A stretch of 64,000 nt of DNA from Symsagittifera roscoffensis (GCF_963678635.1 NC_087066.1:36707152-36771151); one strand, 5' to 3'; positions 22,701 through 34,102 are shown, numbered from the stretch's first letter. Notes: generated from the sequence alone by a model not told the origin. A program made the numbers and translations.

Positions 22701-25700
22701 CCATGTTGATAATATATTATAACAATCTTAATGAAGAAATTATCCAAATATTGGAAGCATAGCCAACAGACAGTTGGAAACCTGTCATTGAACCCAAAGG
22801 AGACCGAGAAAAGAAATCTTCAGCTTCCTCGTCTCAAAAAAAATATTACATGGCCTTTAACCTGTTTTAATTTCCAGAATCATTGTTGATCGATACTTTT
22901 TTTGATCGAATTAACCAAAAATGAAAAATTGGATCAATAGTTGACATTGTATTCCGCTGTGAATTCAAAAAATTAAATTCACATGCGATCACGTTTTTTC
23001 TCGCCACCACTTTTGTAGTTAGTAAGGGGAATTCGACTAGCTTTTAAAACTGGCAATTAAATTTGAATTGAACTACAAAAACTAATATGGATAAGTACAT
23101 TCATATATGAAAGCAGGGTTGGGAAAAAACGTTTTTTATTGAAAAAATCAATTAAACAGCGTTTTTTTTTAATATAACACATGTTTTATTGTTTTTTTTA
23201 CAGTTTGTTCAGATCTAACTTTCTGCCCTTACACCGCTGATCTAATAGATATGTGGCAAGAAAAACGGGAGTCAAATAATCATCTCTTCTTTTTGCTACA
23301 AACTGTTTAAGATGATCGGGTGCAACATTACTGAGATCGAGCCAGCTCAATAAGGGAAGGCGGCTCATACCCCTATCGCAGCGGTTCGCCTCCCATACAA
23401 TGTTAGTTTTTTGCGATAAAAGTCACTGTTTATAATTTCTGTTTTAAAACTTTGTTTTTTTGCCATGTTTTAAAACATTCCCAACGCTGTATGAAAGTAC
23501 TTATCTGAGTTCATTAGAGCATTTTAGACTTTCTGAAATAATCAACATGGCCTATGCAAGTGTCTTCGCTACGTTCATTGATACTAAAAAAGAACTATGT
23601 ACAAAATCAGAAGACAAAGGCGAAACGCAGCCTCACCAAAATTGCGAAGCCACACAAACATAGCACAATCTAGCAGACAGAAAAAGAAGGAAAACTAGTA
23701 AGCCGAAAAATTGAAAATTTGGTCGAGAACCACTTACACAAAAAACCACGAAAAAACCACTTAGTTAGACTTTTCGAAAAAATCACTTGCACAAAAATTT
23801 CAAAATTTCGTCGAGAACAATATTTTTGAAGAAAAAAACGCCCAGAAACACAATTGCTGTCGTTAAATAAGTATTCCAAAAATTTATCGAGCAACAAAAG
23901 CAGGGTAAACAACCGTTGTCACGAAAAATTTTTGGAAAATCGGAAATTCTAATACGCATGTCCTCCATCACAAACGAAAATAATAAAGTTAAGCGAAGTA
24001 AATTTACAAGTTACGAATAAACTAATAATACATACAACAACAAAAAAAATCGCTAACATCAAAAAACCGTGATGTAGTAACTACGGCGAAAAACAAAACA
24101 AACGCAGACAAACAAAAGGCCAAAAATTTTGCTGAAACGGAGGTTCGTAACGGAACGAAAAATTTTCCATTTGAAAAAAAAAGAACCTGGCAAGATTAGA
24201 ACCTAAAACCTTTGCCGTCACAGGCGTAGTCGTTACGTTACCTCTAAGCCAAGTGTGCCAAAAAAAATCTGAGAAATTGAGTTTATTATAAGCCAAGCTA
24301 TCGAATGATTCAACTGATAAAGCTATCAAATGATTTTGTATAACGGATCAAGTCTATAGAAAAGTGTAAATTCGAAAAAAAAGTCAATATTCCTTTTCCG
24401 TAACGCTTGCTAATCGCAAGCGTAAAAATTCTGCTTAATCGCGTCATGTTTATCTCAATTTTGTCAGCAGTATATTTACCATTGTTACCACGAATAAATG
24501 TGTCCCCGTATTTGTTGCGCAGCTGTCCATTGACGTATTCTTCAGTCTGCTCCAATGCAATATTCATATAGCCATCAAGACATGCCAACACACCTTCAAG
24601 CAAAACACAGCCAACAATTATGCATCGGGCATCAAAGTTGTATTTAAAAAAAAAGACGGCCCAGTAGTGGAAAACCACGCTTATTTGAATTGATATAAAT
24701 TTGATATAATATTTTGATATAAAGATATGATATAAAATTTTTGAACATTTCTAATATCGTAGAAAAAAAACTTCATGTTTAAGCTCTTTAAATTTCATGT
24801 GTTTATGATTGGCATTTTTCTTAAAGCTAACGCATTAGGAGATTACTGAATCAATATGTAATTTTTCTATTTCGCTTGGAATTCAGCAAATTAAATTCAT
24901 TTTTGAAACTAGAAACATTTCGCAACTAGACCAAATCAAATCGCAGGAAAACAAATTTTGCGCGAACAAATTTTAGATTATTTCATTTAAAAAATCCTTA
25001 TAAGTTTCTTCAGTATGTCCATCGACAGTTGATTACGTTTGAAACATGTTTAGCTTTGAGTATATCTTCAAAATCTAGAGGCAAGGCAATTGATAATCTT
25101 CTGACAGCCCTTACTACAGAATTGGCAACTTCGAATTTTTAAGAAAAAAGTTAAATTTTCTGAAAACTTTTTAAAAATTCACGAAAAACGTCATATCTGA
25201 AAAACTACAAGGATTTGAGCAGTCACAATTGGAGGCAGAACTTGCAACTCCTGAGTATTCTCTGACAGAGCCTCACTATAGAGATAAAAAATTCAAACTT
25301 TTGTGAAATTTTTTTATATCAAAGTTCTCTAAAAAATTTTAAAATCCTAAAAACCGTCACATCTCGAAAACTACAAGAATTTCAGCACTCATATTCCGAG
25401 ACAAGATTTGCAACCACTCAGGGTACCCTCACTATTTACAACAACATGATTAGGATTTTCAAAGTTATGGAAATTTTTTATTTTCTAAGTTTTATTGAAA
25501 ATTTTTGAAAAAATCAATAAAAACGTCATATCTCTAAAACTACAAGGATTTGAAAAGTGAAATTTGGAGGCAAAACCAGTAACAAAAATTCTAAAAACAG
25601 TCAGATCTCGAAAACTACTAAGGTGCAAGCACTCATACTAAGAGACAAGATTTGCAACCGCTTAGAGTATCCTCATAGTTTCCAACGTTAAGATTAGGAT

Positions 25701-28700
25701 CTTCAAAGTTATAGAAAATTTTTATTATCTAAGTTTTATTGATATTTTTTTAAATCATAAAAAACGTCGAATCTCGAAAACTAACAAGGTTTGAGCACTC
25801 TTTTTTGGAGGCAAGATTCGCAACCCCTAAGATCCTGATAATCTTCTGACAGCCCTTACTACAGAATTGGCAACTTCGAATTTTTAAGAAAAAAATTAAG
25901 TTTTCTGAAAACTTTAAAATACACGAAAAACGTCATATCTGCAAAACTACAAGGATTTGAGCAGTCACAATTGAAGGCAAAAATTGCAACTCCTGAGTAT
26001 TTTCTGACAGAGCCTCACTATAGAGATGAAAAATTCAAATTTTTGTGAAATTTTTTTATATCAAAGTTCTCTAAAAAATTTTAAAATCCTTAAAACCGTC
26101 ATATCTCGAAAACTACAAGAATTTCAGCACTCATATTCCGAGACAAGATTTGCAACCACTCAGAGTACCCTCACTATTTACAACAACATGATTAAGGTCT
26201 TCAAAGTTATGGAAATTTTTTATTTTTTAAGTTTTATTGAAAACTTTTGAAAAAATCATAAAAAACGTCGTATCTCGAAAACTACAAGGATTTGAGCAGT
26301 AACAATTGAAGGCAAAACTTGCAACTCCTGAGTATTCTCTGACAGAGCCTCACTATAGAGATGAAAAATTCAAATTTTTGTGAAATTTTTTAATATCAAA
26401 GTTCTCTAAAAAATTTTAAAATCCTAAAAACCGTCATATCTCGAAAACTACAAGAATTTCAGCACTCATATTCCGAGACAAGATTTGCAACCACTCAGAG
26501 TACCCTCACTATTTACAACAACATGATTAAGGTCTTCAAAGTTATGGAAATTTTTTATTTTTTAAGTTTTATTGAAAACTTTTGAAAAAATCAATAAAAA
26601 CGTCATATCTCTAAAACTACAAGGATTTGAAAAGTGAAATTTGGAGGCAAAACCAGTAACAAAAATTCTAAAAACAGTCAGATCTCGAAAACTACTAAGG
26701 TGCAAGCACTCATACTAAGAGACAAGATTTGCAACCGCTTAGAGTATCCTCATAGTTTCCAACGTTAAGATTAGGATCTTCAAAGTTATAGAAAATTTTT
26801 ATTATCTAAGTTTTATTGATATTTTTTTAAATCATAAAAAACGTCGAATCTCGAAAACTAACAAGGTTTGAGCACTCTTTTTTGGAGGCAAGATTCGCAA
26901 CCCCTAAGATCCTGATAATCTTCTGACAGCCCTTACTACAGAATTGGCAACTTCGAATTTTTAAGAAAAAAATTAAGTTTTCTGAAAACTTTAAAATACA
27001 CGAAAAACGTCATATCTGCAAAACTACAAGGATTTGAGCAGTCACAATTGAAGGCAAAAATTGCAACTCCTGAGTATTTTCTGACAGAGCCTCACTATAG
27101 AGATGAAAAATTCAAATTTTTGTGAAATTTTTTTATATCAAAGTTCTCTAAAAAATTTTAAAATCCTTAAAACCGTCATATCTCGAAAACTACAAGAATT
27201 TCAGCACTCATATTCCGAGACAAGATTTGCAACCACTCAGAGTACCCTCACTATTTACAACAACATGATTAAGGTCTTCAAAGTTATGGAAATTTTTTAT
27301 TTTTTAAGTTTTATTGAAAACTTTTGAAAAAATCATAAAAAACGTCTTATCTCGAAAACTACAAGGATTTGAAAAGTGAGATTTGGAGGCAAAACCCGTC
27401 ATAAAAATTCTTAAAACAGTCAGATCTCGAAAACTACTAAGGTGCGAGCATTCATGATAAGAGACAAGATTTGCAACCGCTTAGAGTATCCTCATAGTTT
27501 CCAACGTTAAGATTAGGATCTTCAAAGTTATAGAAAATTTTTATTATCTAAGTTTTAATTTTTTTTTGTAAATCATAAAAAACGTCGAATTTCGAAAACT
27601 AACAAGGTTTGAGCACTCTTTTTTGGAGGAAAGGTTCGCAACCCCTAAGATCCTGATAATCTTCTGACAGCCCTTACTACAGAATTGGCAACTTCGAATT
27701 TTTAAGAAAAAAATTAAATTTTCTGAAAACTTTTTAAAAATTCACGAAAAACGTCATATCTGAAAAACTACAAGGATTTGAGCAGTCACAATTGGAGGCA
27801 GAACTTGCAACTCCTGAGTATTCTCTGACAGAGCCTCACTATAGAGATGAAAAATTCAAACTTTTGTGAAATTTTTTTATATCAAAGTTCTCTAAAAAAT
27901 TTTAAAATCCTAAAAACCGTCATATCTCGAAAACTACAAGAATTTCAGCACTCATATTCCGAGACAAGATTTGCAACCACTCAGGGTACCCTCGCTATTT
28001 ACAACAACATGATTAGGATTTTCAAAGTTATGGAAATTTTTTATTTTCTAAGTTTTATTGAAAATTTTTGAAAAAATCAATAAAAACGTCATATCTCTAA
28101 AACTACAAGGATTTGAAAAGTGAAATTTGGAGGCAAAACCAGTAACAAAAATTCTAAAAACAGTCGGATCTCGAAAACTACTAAGGTGCAAGCACTCATA
28201 CTAAAAGACAAGATTTGGAACCGCTCAGAGTACCCTCACAGTGTCCAACAACAAGATTAAGATCTTCAAAGTTATATAATTTTTTTATTATCTTAGTTTT
28301 ATTGATTTTTTAAATCATAAAAGACATCATATCATCGTAAACAACAAGGATTTGAAAAATGAGATTTGGAGGCAAGATTTGCGACCCCTGAGAGTACCCT
28401 GACAGCACCCAACTATTTAACTGTTTATCTGATCTGAAACTTGAAAGGGAATAGCCTCAATTGCATAATTCCTTCATGAATTAATTTAATTCGATAGCGC
28501 CTGCTAATGGCAGCGTGAAAACACAAAAAGTTTATCTTGAAAAAGTAAAATAAAATAACTCAGACAACGGGATCCGGCACCGCCCAATATTCACATTACT
28601 GAAACAATAAGCCACGAATCGGCTCATTGAAAAATTTTCAACTAGCAATATCTATCGGGTAAATTAGAACACAAGAATGTAACACAGATAGATGCCGAGT

Positions 28701-29210
28701 CTTTCACAAGAAAAATGTGGACTGATCTCATAACACTAAACCAGCAATCTAGCTTGATTTGGGTAATATAAACAACAAAGATTTTTTCCATTGAAAAAAA
28801 TTCAAATACGCATTTCTTACTTATGGCGAAGCGAGCGAAAAAAAACTTTTTTTTCCAAATAAATTATTGATTCTTCGAAACCTTAATATGGTGCCAGAAC
28901 AGAGTACAAAACCTTCTGAAATGCTTCAAACTCTCGCTTCTCACTGTTTTGATTTAAATACAATCGATTAAATGCAACTGTGGACATTGCAACCCGGTGC
29001 AGAAAGTCAGCTCAGCCGTCAAATGATCCAAACCCTTGTGTAAAACACAGAAGCATAAACTCTCTCACTCATACCTCGGTAATCAACGCCTGAATTTAGT
29101 TTCACAACGACTGGTTTTCCGATGACACTTTTCAGAAAATCCCTTGGTGTTTTCTTTCCTTGGTTAGGAGGAGCCTCAGGTACCGGTTTTACGGTTTCTG
29201 GACCACTCAT
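19694..29210 (-). CDS. LSM6: U6 snRNA-associated Sm-like protein LSm6, complete, 3 exons
   Basis: LSm6 is a subunit of the heptameric LSm2-8 ring that binds the U-rich 3' end of U6 snRNA in the nucleus and of the LSm1-7 ring that promotes mRNA decapping in the cytoplasm. The exons 29075-29210, 24480-24593 and 19694-19725 join in phase to 93 codons. The Sm1 part is FLKSVIGKPVVVKLNSGVDY and GVLACLDGYMNIALEQTEEY; the Sm2 part is GDTFIRGNNVLYIS. The sequence is nearly identical to animal LSM6 throughout the core. It differs by an N-terminal extension of about 15 residues (MSGPETVKPVPEAPP) and by ending in TTKRR without the usual final Met. The start is the only ATG upstream in frame. The introns are long (4.5 and 4.8 kb) and repeat-filled. 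Confidence 0.95.
19726..20300. other. LSM6 intron 2, left part
   Basis: AT-rich intron sequence with no recognised feature. Confidence 0.4.
20310..21700. repeat. Local duplicated repeat blocks in LSM6 intron 2
   Basis: Several blocks recur within this stretch. CATATATTGTACTGATACGG occurs at about 20316 and 20694; TAACCTTCATCTCTGATTTG at about 20540 and 21560, each followed by CGAAGGCCGTAGAACGTGAG and AAGACTAGCAAAACATGCAG. They are direct, partly diverged copies of an unclassified repeat; no coding frame is evident. Confidence 0.55.
22080..23000. repeat. Dispersed repeat family, copies 2 and 3
   Basis: Copies at about 22205-22510 and 22745-23000 match the repeat at 9115-9400: AGCCAACAGACNGTTGGAAA, an ACCAATTTGAGAAAACTGGAT phrase, a TTTATTCTGCTG phrase and a TCGATCACGTTGTTC-type end. 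A fragment of the end also appears at 22080-22160. No protein is encoded. Confidence 0.5.
23106..23497. mobile_element. Short hAT element with 8-bp target duplication and captured transposase piece
   Basis: The 376-bp element at 23114-23489 is flanked by exact 8-bp copies of TATGAAAG (23106-23113, 23490-23497). Its termini are inverted: CAGGGTTGGGAAAAAACG on the left and CAGCGTTGGGAATG read inward from the right. This is the hAT end type. Unlike a plain MITE it keeps a piece of transposase coding sequence. It is located in intron 2 of LSM6. Confidence 0.9.
23198..23406 (-). pseudogene. hAT transposase C-terminal fragment
   Basis: An uninterrupted minus-strand frame of about 68 codons ends at the TAA at 23198-23200. 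It contains RLPLLSWLDL and later LTPVFLATYLLDQRCKGRKL, which resemble the region of hAT transposases reading 'tP...AyyLDPry.G..L' before the dimerisation domain. No start codon or DDE residues are present, so it cannot be functional alone. Confidence 0.6.
24085..24430 (-). repeat. tRNA-derived SINE-like copy
   Basis: The minus strand shows an A-box-like TGGCTTAGAGGTAACG and a B-box-like AGGTTCTAATCTTGCC (about 24185-24262), with the same GACGGCAAAGGTTT phrase as the copy at 2205. The hairpin CGCTTGCTAATCGCAAGCG lies to the right at 24402-24420. Confidence 0.5.
24480..24593 (-). CDS. LSM6: LSM6 exon 2
   Basis: This 114-bp exon lies between acceptor gcttgaag and donor gtaaat. It encodes VLACLDGYMNIALEQTEEYV and KYGDTFIRGNN, the most conserved part of the Sm fold, including the RNA-contacting RGNN loop. 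Confidence 0.95.
25060..28400. repeat. Satellite in LSM6 intron 1, about 160-180 bp unit with 1077-bp higher-order repeat
   Basis: Units contain CTCGAAAACTACAAGGATTT, a GAGCACTCAT phrase, AGACAAGATTTGCAACC, GAGTACCCTCACTATTTACA and a run like GAAATTTTTTATTTTCTAAG. Blocks about 1077 bp apart are nearly identical (for example 26026 and 27103), and the block beginning near 25095 recurs near 25838, 26914 and 27655. It is unrelated in sequence to the 10.1-15.6 kb satellite. Confidence 0.9.
28401..29074. other. LSM6 intron 1, right part
   Basis: AT-rich intron sequence up to exon 1. It contains CGCCTGCTAATGGCAGCG (about 28498), which resembles the small hairpin seen near several SINE copies. Nothing else is recognised. 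Confidence 0.4.
29075..29210 (-). CDS. LSM6: LSM6 exon 1
   Basis: This 136-bp coding exon starts with the ATG at 29208-29210 and ends GATTACCGAG before the donor gtatga. It encodes the N-terminal extension and the first Sm1 strands (PVVVKLNSGVDYR). The phase (one base carried over) fits exon 2. Confidence 0.93.
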
Positions 29211-29506
29211 TTCTATCTTTAAAATCAGATTTTAAGTTTTCGCGCATTTTGTGTAAAGTCTGGAATTTTTTTTATTATTATTTTTGGGTAATCGGAAGGT
29301 CAAAAGTATCATAGTAACCGAGGTTACAGTCAGGAGTCCCTTCATCACGTATTCCAGTCAAAATCCTTGGAATTTTCTAGATATGGAAGTGATAATGATA
29401 AAAGAAGATGACAAGTGTTTACGTCCTTTTCAATTAAAGTCGATACGGGTTACGTTTCTTCAATAAGAACACGCAACTCGACACGAGAAAATATAATATA
29501 CAAGTG
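29211..29506. other. LSM6 upstream region
   Basis: Presumed LSM6 5' untranslated and promoter sequence, abutting the 3' end of the retroelement gene at 29507. No clear promoter motif can be supported. Confidence 0.4.
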
Positions 29507-29773
29507 TTACACATAAAAAAATTCGTCGAAAATTATTTTGTCATTTATTGTTCCGAGTACACAAGCGGCGTTCGCAATCTGTATTGCCAGGTACATTCTC
29601 TGTTTTAAAAAGCTGCCTGCTCTGGGTTCATCAGTGCATATGCTTAGGTTCTTACAAAGCTTGCTCAAAAAAATTTCTGTGCTGGGGCCGGCCGCGCCCC
29701 GAAATTCAAAAGCTAGCGGTTGAAAAATATATCCATCATCTACAAGATCTTTATACTTGTCATTTTTTGCTCT
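29507..29773 (-). pseudogene. 3'-terminal piece of outer retroelement reverse-transcriptase gene
   Basis: An 88-codon minus-strand frame ends at the stop at 29507-29509. It contains FQPLAFEFRGAAGPST, DEPRAGSFLKQR and IQIANAACVLGTI. These are the conserved last blocks found after the endonuclease-like domain in a widespread invertebrate retroelement protein family ('P.a.E..G..G......fl..l', 'QR.s.aiq.gNa.svlGt'). The upstream part of the same gene lies 26 kb away at 55902-56390; the non-LTR element at 29774-55901 separates the two. The junction bases read one off frame, in keeping with pseudogene decay. Confidence 0.7.
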
Positions 29774-29858
29774 AATAATAATAATTATAATAAAACAGGA
29801 TTTAGGATACATCCATGGGAGTTAGCTCCCGAATCAAGTTTATGAGATCAATCATATT

Positions 29859-30500
29859 TTAGTTTAATGAGTTTAGTTTTTTGAAGTTTAAGCATCTTGT
29901 GCATCCGCAGTTGATTCTCAAGGTGCAGGTATCGACTTCATTGTAGATTTTCTCGTAGAATTGCCAGTACACTCTTGATATTTTTGGTTTAAGCGAGTCA
30001 CTTAATAGGACTTCATATTTCAGGTGATCGTGAAATATGTTTGTCAGGCTGCAGGCGCGTTACCAGAAATCAGATTCGCATTTATGAAGTCGAAAGTTCT
30101 TCGCGTTGAAACGTCTTGTTGTTTTCGGTCGATTTGATTCAGTGATTTCTATAAATCGCCACCATTCCAGGTCGGTCGTTCCTCTTAGAATGTTCGCGAA
30201 CAAAAGTAGTACATGCATTTCTTGGTAAAGAGACAAGGGAAGAATTTGAAGAGTGGTTAACCTCGATTTATAAGGAATTTGTTTATTTCCAAGTATCCAT
30301 TTCGTTGCTCTCTGTTGCACTTTATCTAAGGTGGCAAGATCTTGCTTTGAGGGTTTCCAGACTGATGATGCATAGCTAACGATAGGTACTACATAGCTTT
30401 TATATGCATTTTTCCTGTTGTTCATGGTTGTGGCAGGTGATAAGTTTCTTTTGATGCAGTATAGGGCCTTCAGTGCTTTGCTCGCACGATTGTTTGCATG
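29859..30500 (-). pseudogene. Non-LTR ORF2, 3' part (C-terminal end of RT protein)
   Basis: Continues the reverse transcriptase after the LTR-element insertion, in the same frame once one ATG duplication is removed. It contains SYASSVWKPS and LDKVQQRATKWILG, typical of the C-terminal region of these enzymes, and ends with a cysteine cluster CTLRINCGCTRC before the TAA at 29859-29861. An in-frame TAA at 30060-30062 interrupts it. Confidence 0.75.
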
Positions 30501-31409
30501 TGTAACATTCGTCTACTGCAGTCACACATGAGGCTTAAGAAAAATAGGCCCTATAACTATTGGCTCAAGAGTCAGGGACACTATCTCTTGTGTTTTTCTA
30601 CCTCAAATCAGTCGGAGCCAATTCGGTTCGTTTGTGACATGAGACTACGACCCGTTACAGCTTAAAGGCTACTACTAAAATATCCCCCCACTCTAGAATT
30701 AAGAACGTCCTCATACTTAGGTCACTAGATACCCAAAATACATGAACGCCGTTAAAAACCGGGTTAGAACAATCCGTTAAGTTATTTTTTATTAGACAGT
30801 GGAACTTTGATCCATTTCAGATGGAACAACCTAAAACTCGCCTTGCCTCAACATAACAATTATAAAACACACTCCAGAAATTTAATTTAGTACTCACATT
30901 GTAGCACGCTCAAGAAAGGGAAGTACTTCAGTCGGTAATTAACTCGAGAATTAAATAATGTAACTAAAATGAGTTTAATGTTTGTCAGTTTTAACAACAA
31001 GAACAAGTTTGTACTCTAGACTATAGTTTCTCGTGAACCATTGGGACACTCAAGCTGTCCACCTTTCCACCGAAGGTTCACTCTAGTCCAGTTTAGAATA
31101 ATACTCCAGTCAAGTCACAATAATCCAGTTCGTGGGAATACGCTTCTTTCTGTTTCGAATGGGACAGCTCTACTCTAGATTATTACTGTGACGGAAATTG
31201 CGAATAGCAATTTCCTACTGATTTATCTTGCAACTTTCCCGCGATTGTCACTCGATTGTTCTGACTTCTCTTTTTTGACTTTCAGTTATCGCGAGAAAAT
31301 CGTGCATGACAGGCTCCATTCGAATTTTTGAAAAATTAAATATTACCCCAAAATTAAGTGTTTTTTGCTTCTCTCAAGGTCAAACTTCCAAATATGACCG
31401 ACTGGCACA
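30501..31409 (-). repeat. 3' LTR of the giant LTR retrotransposon (909 bp)
   Basis: This LTR has TG...CA ends in either reading direction, TGTAACATTCG at the left and GACTGGCACA at the right. It aligns without a gap to 50969-51877 (constant offset 20468), with about 18 substitutions noted by eye, so about 98% identity. In element orientation it carries an AATAAA at 30788-30793, a candidate polyadenylation signal. The flanking ATG at 30498-30500 matches the ATG after the right LTR. Confidence 0.95.
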
Positions 31410-31838
31410 TACTCCCCGGACTCGAGATCGATGTCCTCATCGCGTACTGTCGTCTGCCAGTGAGTCCCAGAAAATCAAGTGTTGCTCAAGGTACAGTGCC
31501 AGTGGTCATTTACAGAAGTTCGCAGCAGACTTAAGTTTATCTACACCCCAAAATTCACGGCCATGTAAAATTTTCACACTATCGCTAAACAGCAATCAAA
31601 ATCTGCACACACCTGCACCCTTGAATTCTTGCTTTTAAAGCCAATCATTTAAAATTTCTTTTGTCCCATTCAATCAGGAAATTTTCATGCAGCATTTTGA
31701 TTTATATAGTAAATATAGTATATTAATAACAATATTTGATTCGTTAAAATTTCTTTTTCTGTGAACCCAGGTTTCACCCGGATCCACACTCAAGCCCCCC
31801 TTCCCTCTCGAGACTCAAGATCCATTCGAACCATCCAC
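31410..31838. other. LTR element 3' untranslated region
   Basis: Noncoding stretch between the last ORF and the 3' LTR. On the minus strand the LTR is immediately preceded by TCCGGGGAGTA, a weak candidate for the polypurine tract. ACTCAAG-type heptamers occur near 31788 and 31812. Confidence 0.5.
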
Positions 31839-34102
31839 TCATCTCGCACTCTTCGCCTTGGAGGTGCCACACCCTGAAGTACTTGATACGGCAAACTGTC
31901 TCAACAGTTCTTCTTCATCATCGGAGCTAATCACGATTTCCTCCCAAGCCTTCAGCTGTTCATAGGATCGCATCCATTCTCTTTGCTCCTGCAACCTCTT
32001 TGCCTGGTTGGGTAGTGCCTTCACCCTAGATTCCCGGTTCAAACAAAAGGAGTTGTGCAGGCTCAAGCTCACGTTCTTCGCCAGGTCCTCCTCTAGTATC
32101 GATTCCCTCGCTTTGGTATTGTCTCTAGACATCTTACCCACTCTCTTCCATCCTGTCGTGATCGCATTTCGGTGGGTCAACAGGGGTCTCTTGAAAGCTT
32201 CTGGCCCAATCTCGGCCTGGAACTGTCGATACTCCTTTTGATGCTTTCTCATGTGATCTTTCGTTGTCATGTACAACCAAGACGTCAGTGTCGCCCGAAA
32301 CCATGGAAAGTACCTCAAACGGCTCCATATGTGTCTGACTTCCGTCGGTATGGCGAATACTTTGCACGCAGTCTCAAACAACTCGAGTCTCCTGCTGTAG
32401 TCTATCGCATATATTGACTCAGCCGTTGCCGTCGTCGCTTCCCGATACTTCGTTATATTCTCTTCTATCCATCTCAGAGCCAACATCGTACTCACTACTA
32501 AGAGCGTCACCTTCTGCCGGTGATCCGGTAGTCCGATCGACCGAATTTCTTCCATATCCCACACCAGGCAAAGGTTCTTGTGATCTGGATACCACACCGT
32601 TTGTGCCAAACAGTGGCATGGGCATTCTTCATGGGTGATCTCAATGCTCCTGAGGTTACGCTCCCCCGAGGCTTCCAAGAGAGGCTCAAGCTCTATCATT
32701 TTCTCATGCATCGTGTCATTATCTTCCATGTTTGGAGCACCTCCCACAGGTTTTCCGATCACGTTTTGTCTCTCGTGATCGCTTGTGTTCTCACTCTCCA
32801 ACTTCAAAAGTTCTTCTCCCCAGATTTCACTCAAGTCATCTCTCAATTCTTTTGGTACTGTCCCTCTGATTTTTCTCAACAACTTGTGCGAGTGATGCGA
32901 TATCCGAGCCAACCTCACGCACTTGGGCACTGAGAAGGCCTTGTCCACCAGTACTCTCTGGCTGGATGCTTCCACCATCGCTATGTGCAGTGGGTAGTGG
33001 CTTCCGCACAAGTTGGCCATCATTGACCCTATCAAGGATTTTGCGTTCAATGGCAGGCCATAAGCTTCGCTCATGGGAAACCCCATTTCCGCCTCGAGAC
33101 CAACCTTCCAGCTCCGGATGTGTTTTTGAGTCACCTGCAACACCCCAGGCCATGATTCTACGCTCAACGCCGTCACTAAATGATGTTCAGACTCTAGTCT
33201 TTCCAGTGACTGCAGACTACACATTCTCGAGAAGAATCCGAGAGCTGTTGCTATGTTCACCGTAGTTCTCGCGTAACACTCCGCTACTATTTGCACTTCA
33301 CTTTTCTCCCTTTCCGTGATGTCTTCAAACCAAGTGACCAGGTCTTCTTTTTGAAAGGACAGTATCCTGACACATGACCGTCCATCGCAGGCGTGCTCTC
33401 CGTTCCCACACGTCGAATCCAGACAGCTACCCGGCTCCATCTTCTTTGCTGACCCGAGCTTGCTCGTCTTTTCGCCTGATTCCTGCGTCTGAGGTGAGAT
33501 TAGCTTGTGCAACACACTCAACTTTGCCAGATCTTCATCTTCCGTTGGTGCTAACCTCACTCGCTCGGAGGTTTCCTCGATCAGACTCGCGTGGGGATGT
33601 GGACACCAGGAGGGTCTTAATAGCTTCCATACCACTCCCAAGTTCGTGATTAACAAGCCATTTCCATCGCCCATGTTCACTTCAACTCTCTTGTTCGAAC
33701 GCGGTATGCTTACCACCTCTGGTGTTTTCTCAAGAATCAGGCCCAGGCTCGGCCCCTCTTTCTCTACCGTTTCTATTTCCATTATTCTTTCTGTCCAAAA
33801 CTTCAGTAGCTCCGCCACCTCGTGGTTCCTGTGAGCGCCTCCAGTTTCTGAGTCTAAGAAGGGATTGTAGGCTATTCCTATCACTCCCGACACGTATTGG
33901 TATTCCCCCTTCTCGCTGAGTCTCGAGTACTGCTCTGACGAGGCCAGGTTACGGTGAACGTCATGCTCTTCTTCGAACTTCTTATTATAAAACCTCCGTA
34001 CCTCGTCTAGCTTCCTGTGGTTCTCTAGGGATAGTCTGGAACCATCTTCCTTTTCTATTCCTGATACACGTTCAAGATGATCGTTGAGACTCTTTTTTCC
34101 AT
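31839..34102 (-). CDS. Unidentified LTR-element protein (last ORF, about 750 codons, one frameshift)
   Basis: I do not recognise this protein. A long frame runs from about 34090 to a TGA at 31839-31841. Its most plausible start is the ATG at 34100-34102, from which the frame shifts by one base at the A6 run just after the start (34093-34098), suggesting a lost A. The middle has a Cys-rich stretch (CLDSTCGNGEHACDGRSC), and a later CPCHCLAQTVWYPDHKNLC. The end is acidic (SSDDEEELL) with an Arg/Lys-rich region before it. No signal peptide or membrane segment is obvious. It sits where an envelope or accessory gene would be, but nothing shows an envelope function. Confidence 0.6.

Noticed and set aside
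23250-23420. Possible small nuclear RNA or 5S-like gene on the minus strand
   Set aside because: The sequence reads as an uninterrupted transposase-like frame inside a hAT element and does not match U1, U2, U4, U5, U6 or 5S.
24402-24420. Helitron 3' terminal hairpin
   Set aside because: Hairpin present but not followed by CTRR, and no 5' TC end could be paired with it.
25997-28071. Repeated 74-codon plus-strand frames beginning MKNSNFCEIF
   Set aside because: They are part of the satellite unit in LSM6 intron 1 and repeat with its period; no motif.
31839-34102. Envelope glycoprotein of the LTR element
   Set aside because: Position would fit, but there is no signal peptide, fusion peptide, cleavage site or C-terminal membrane anchor visible.
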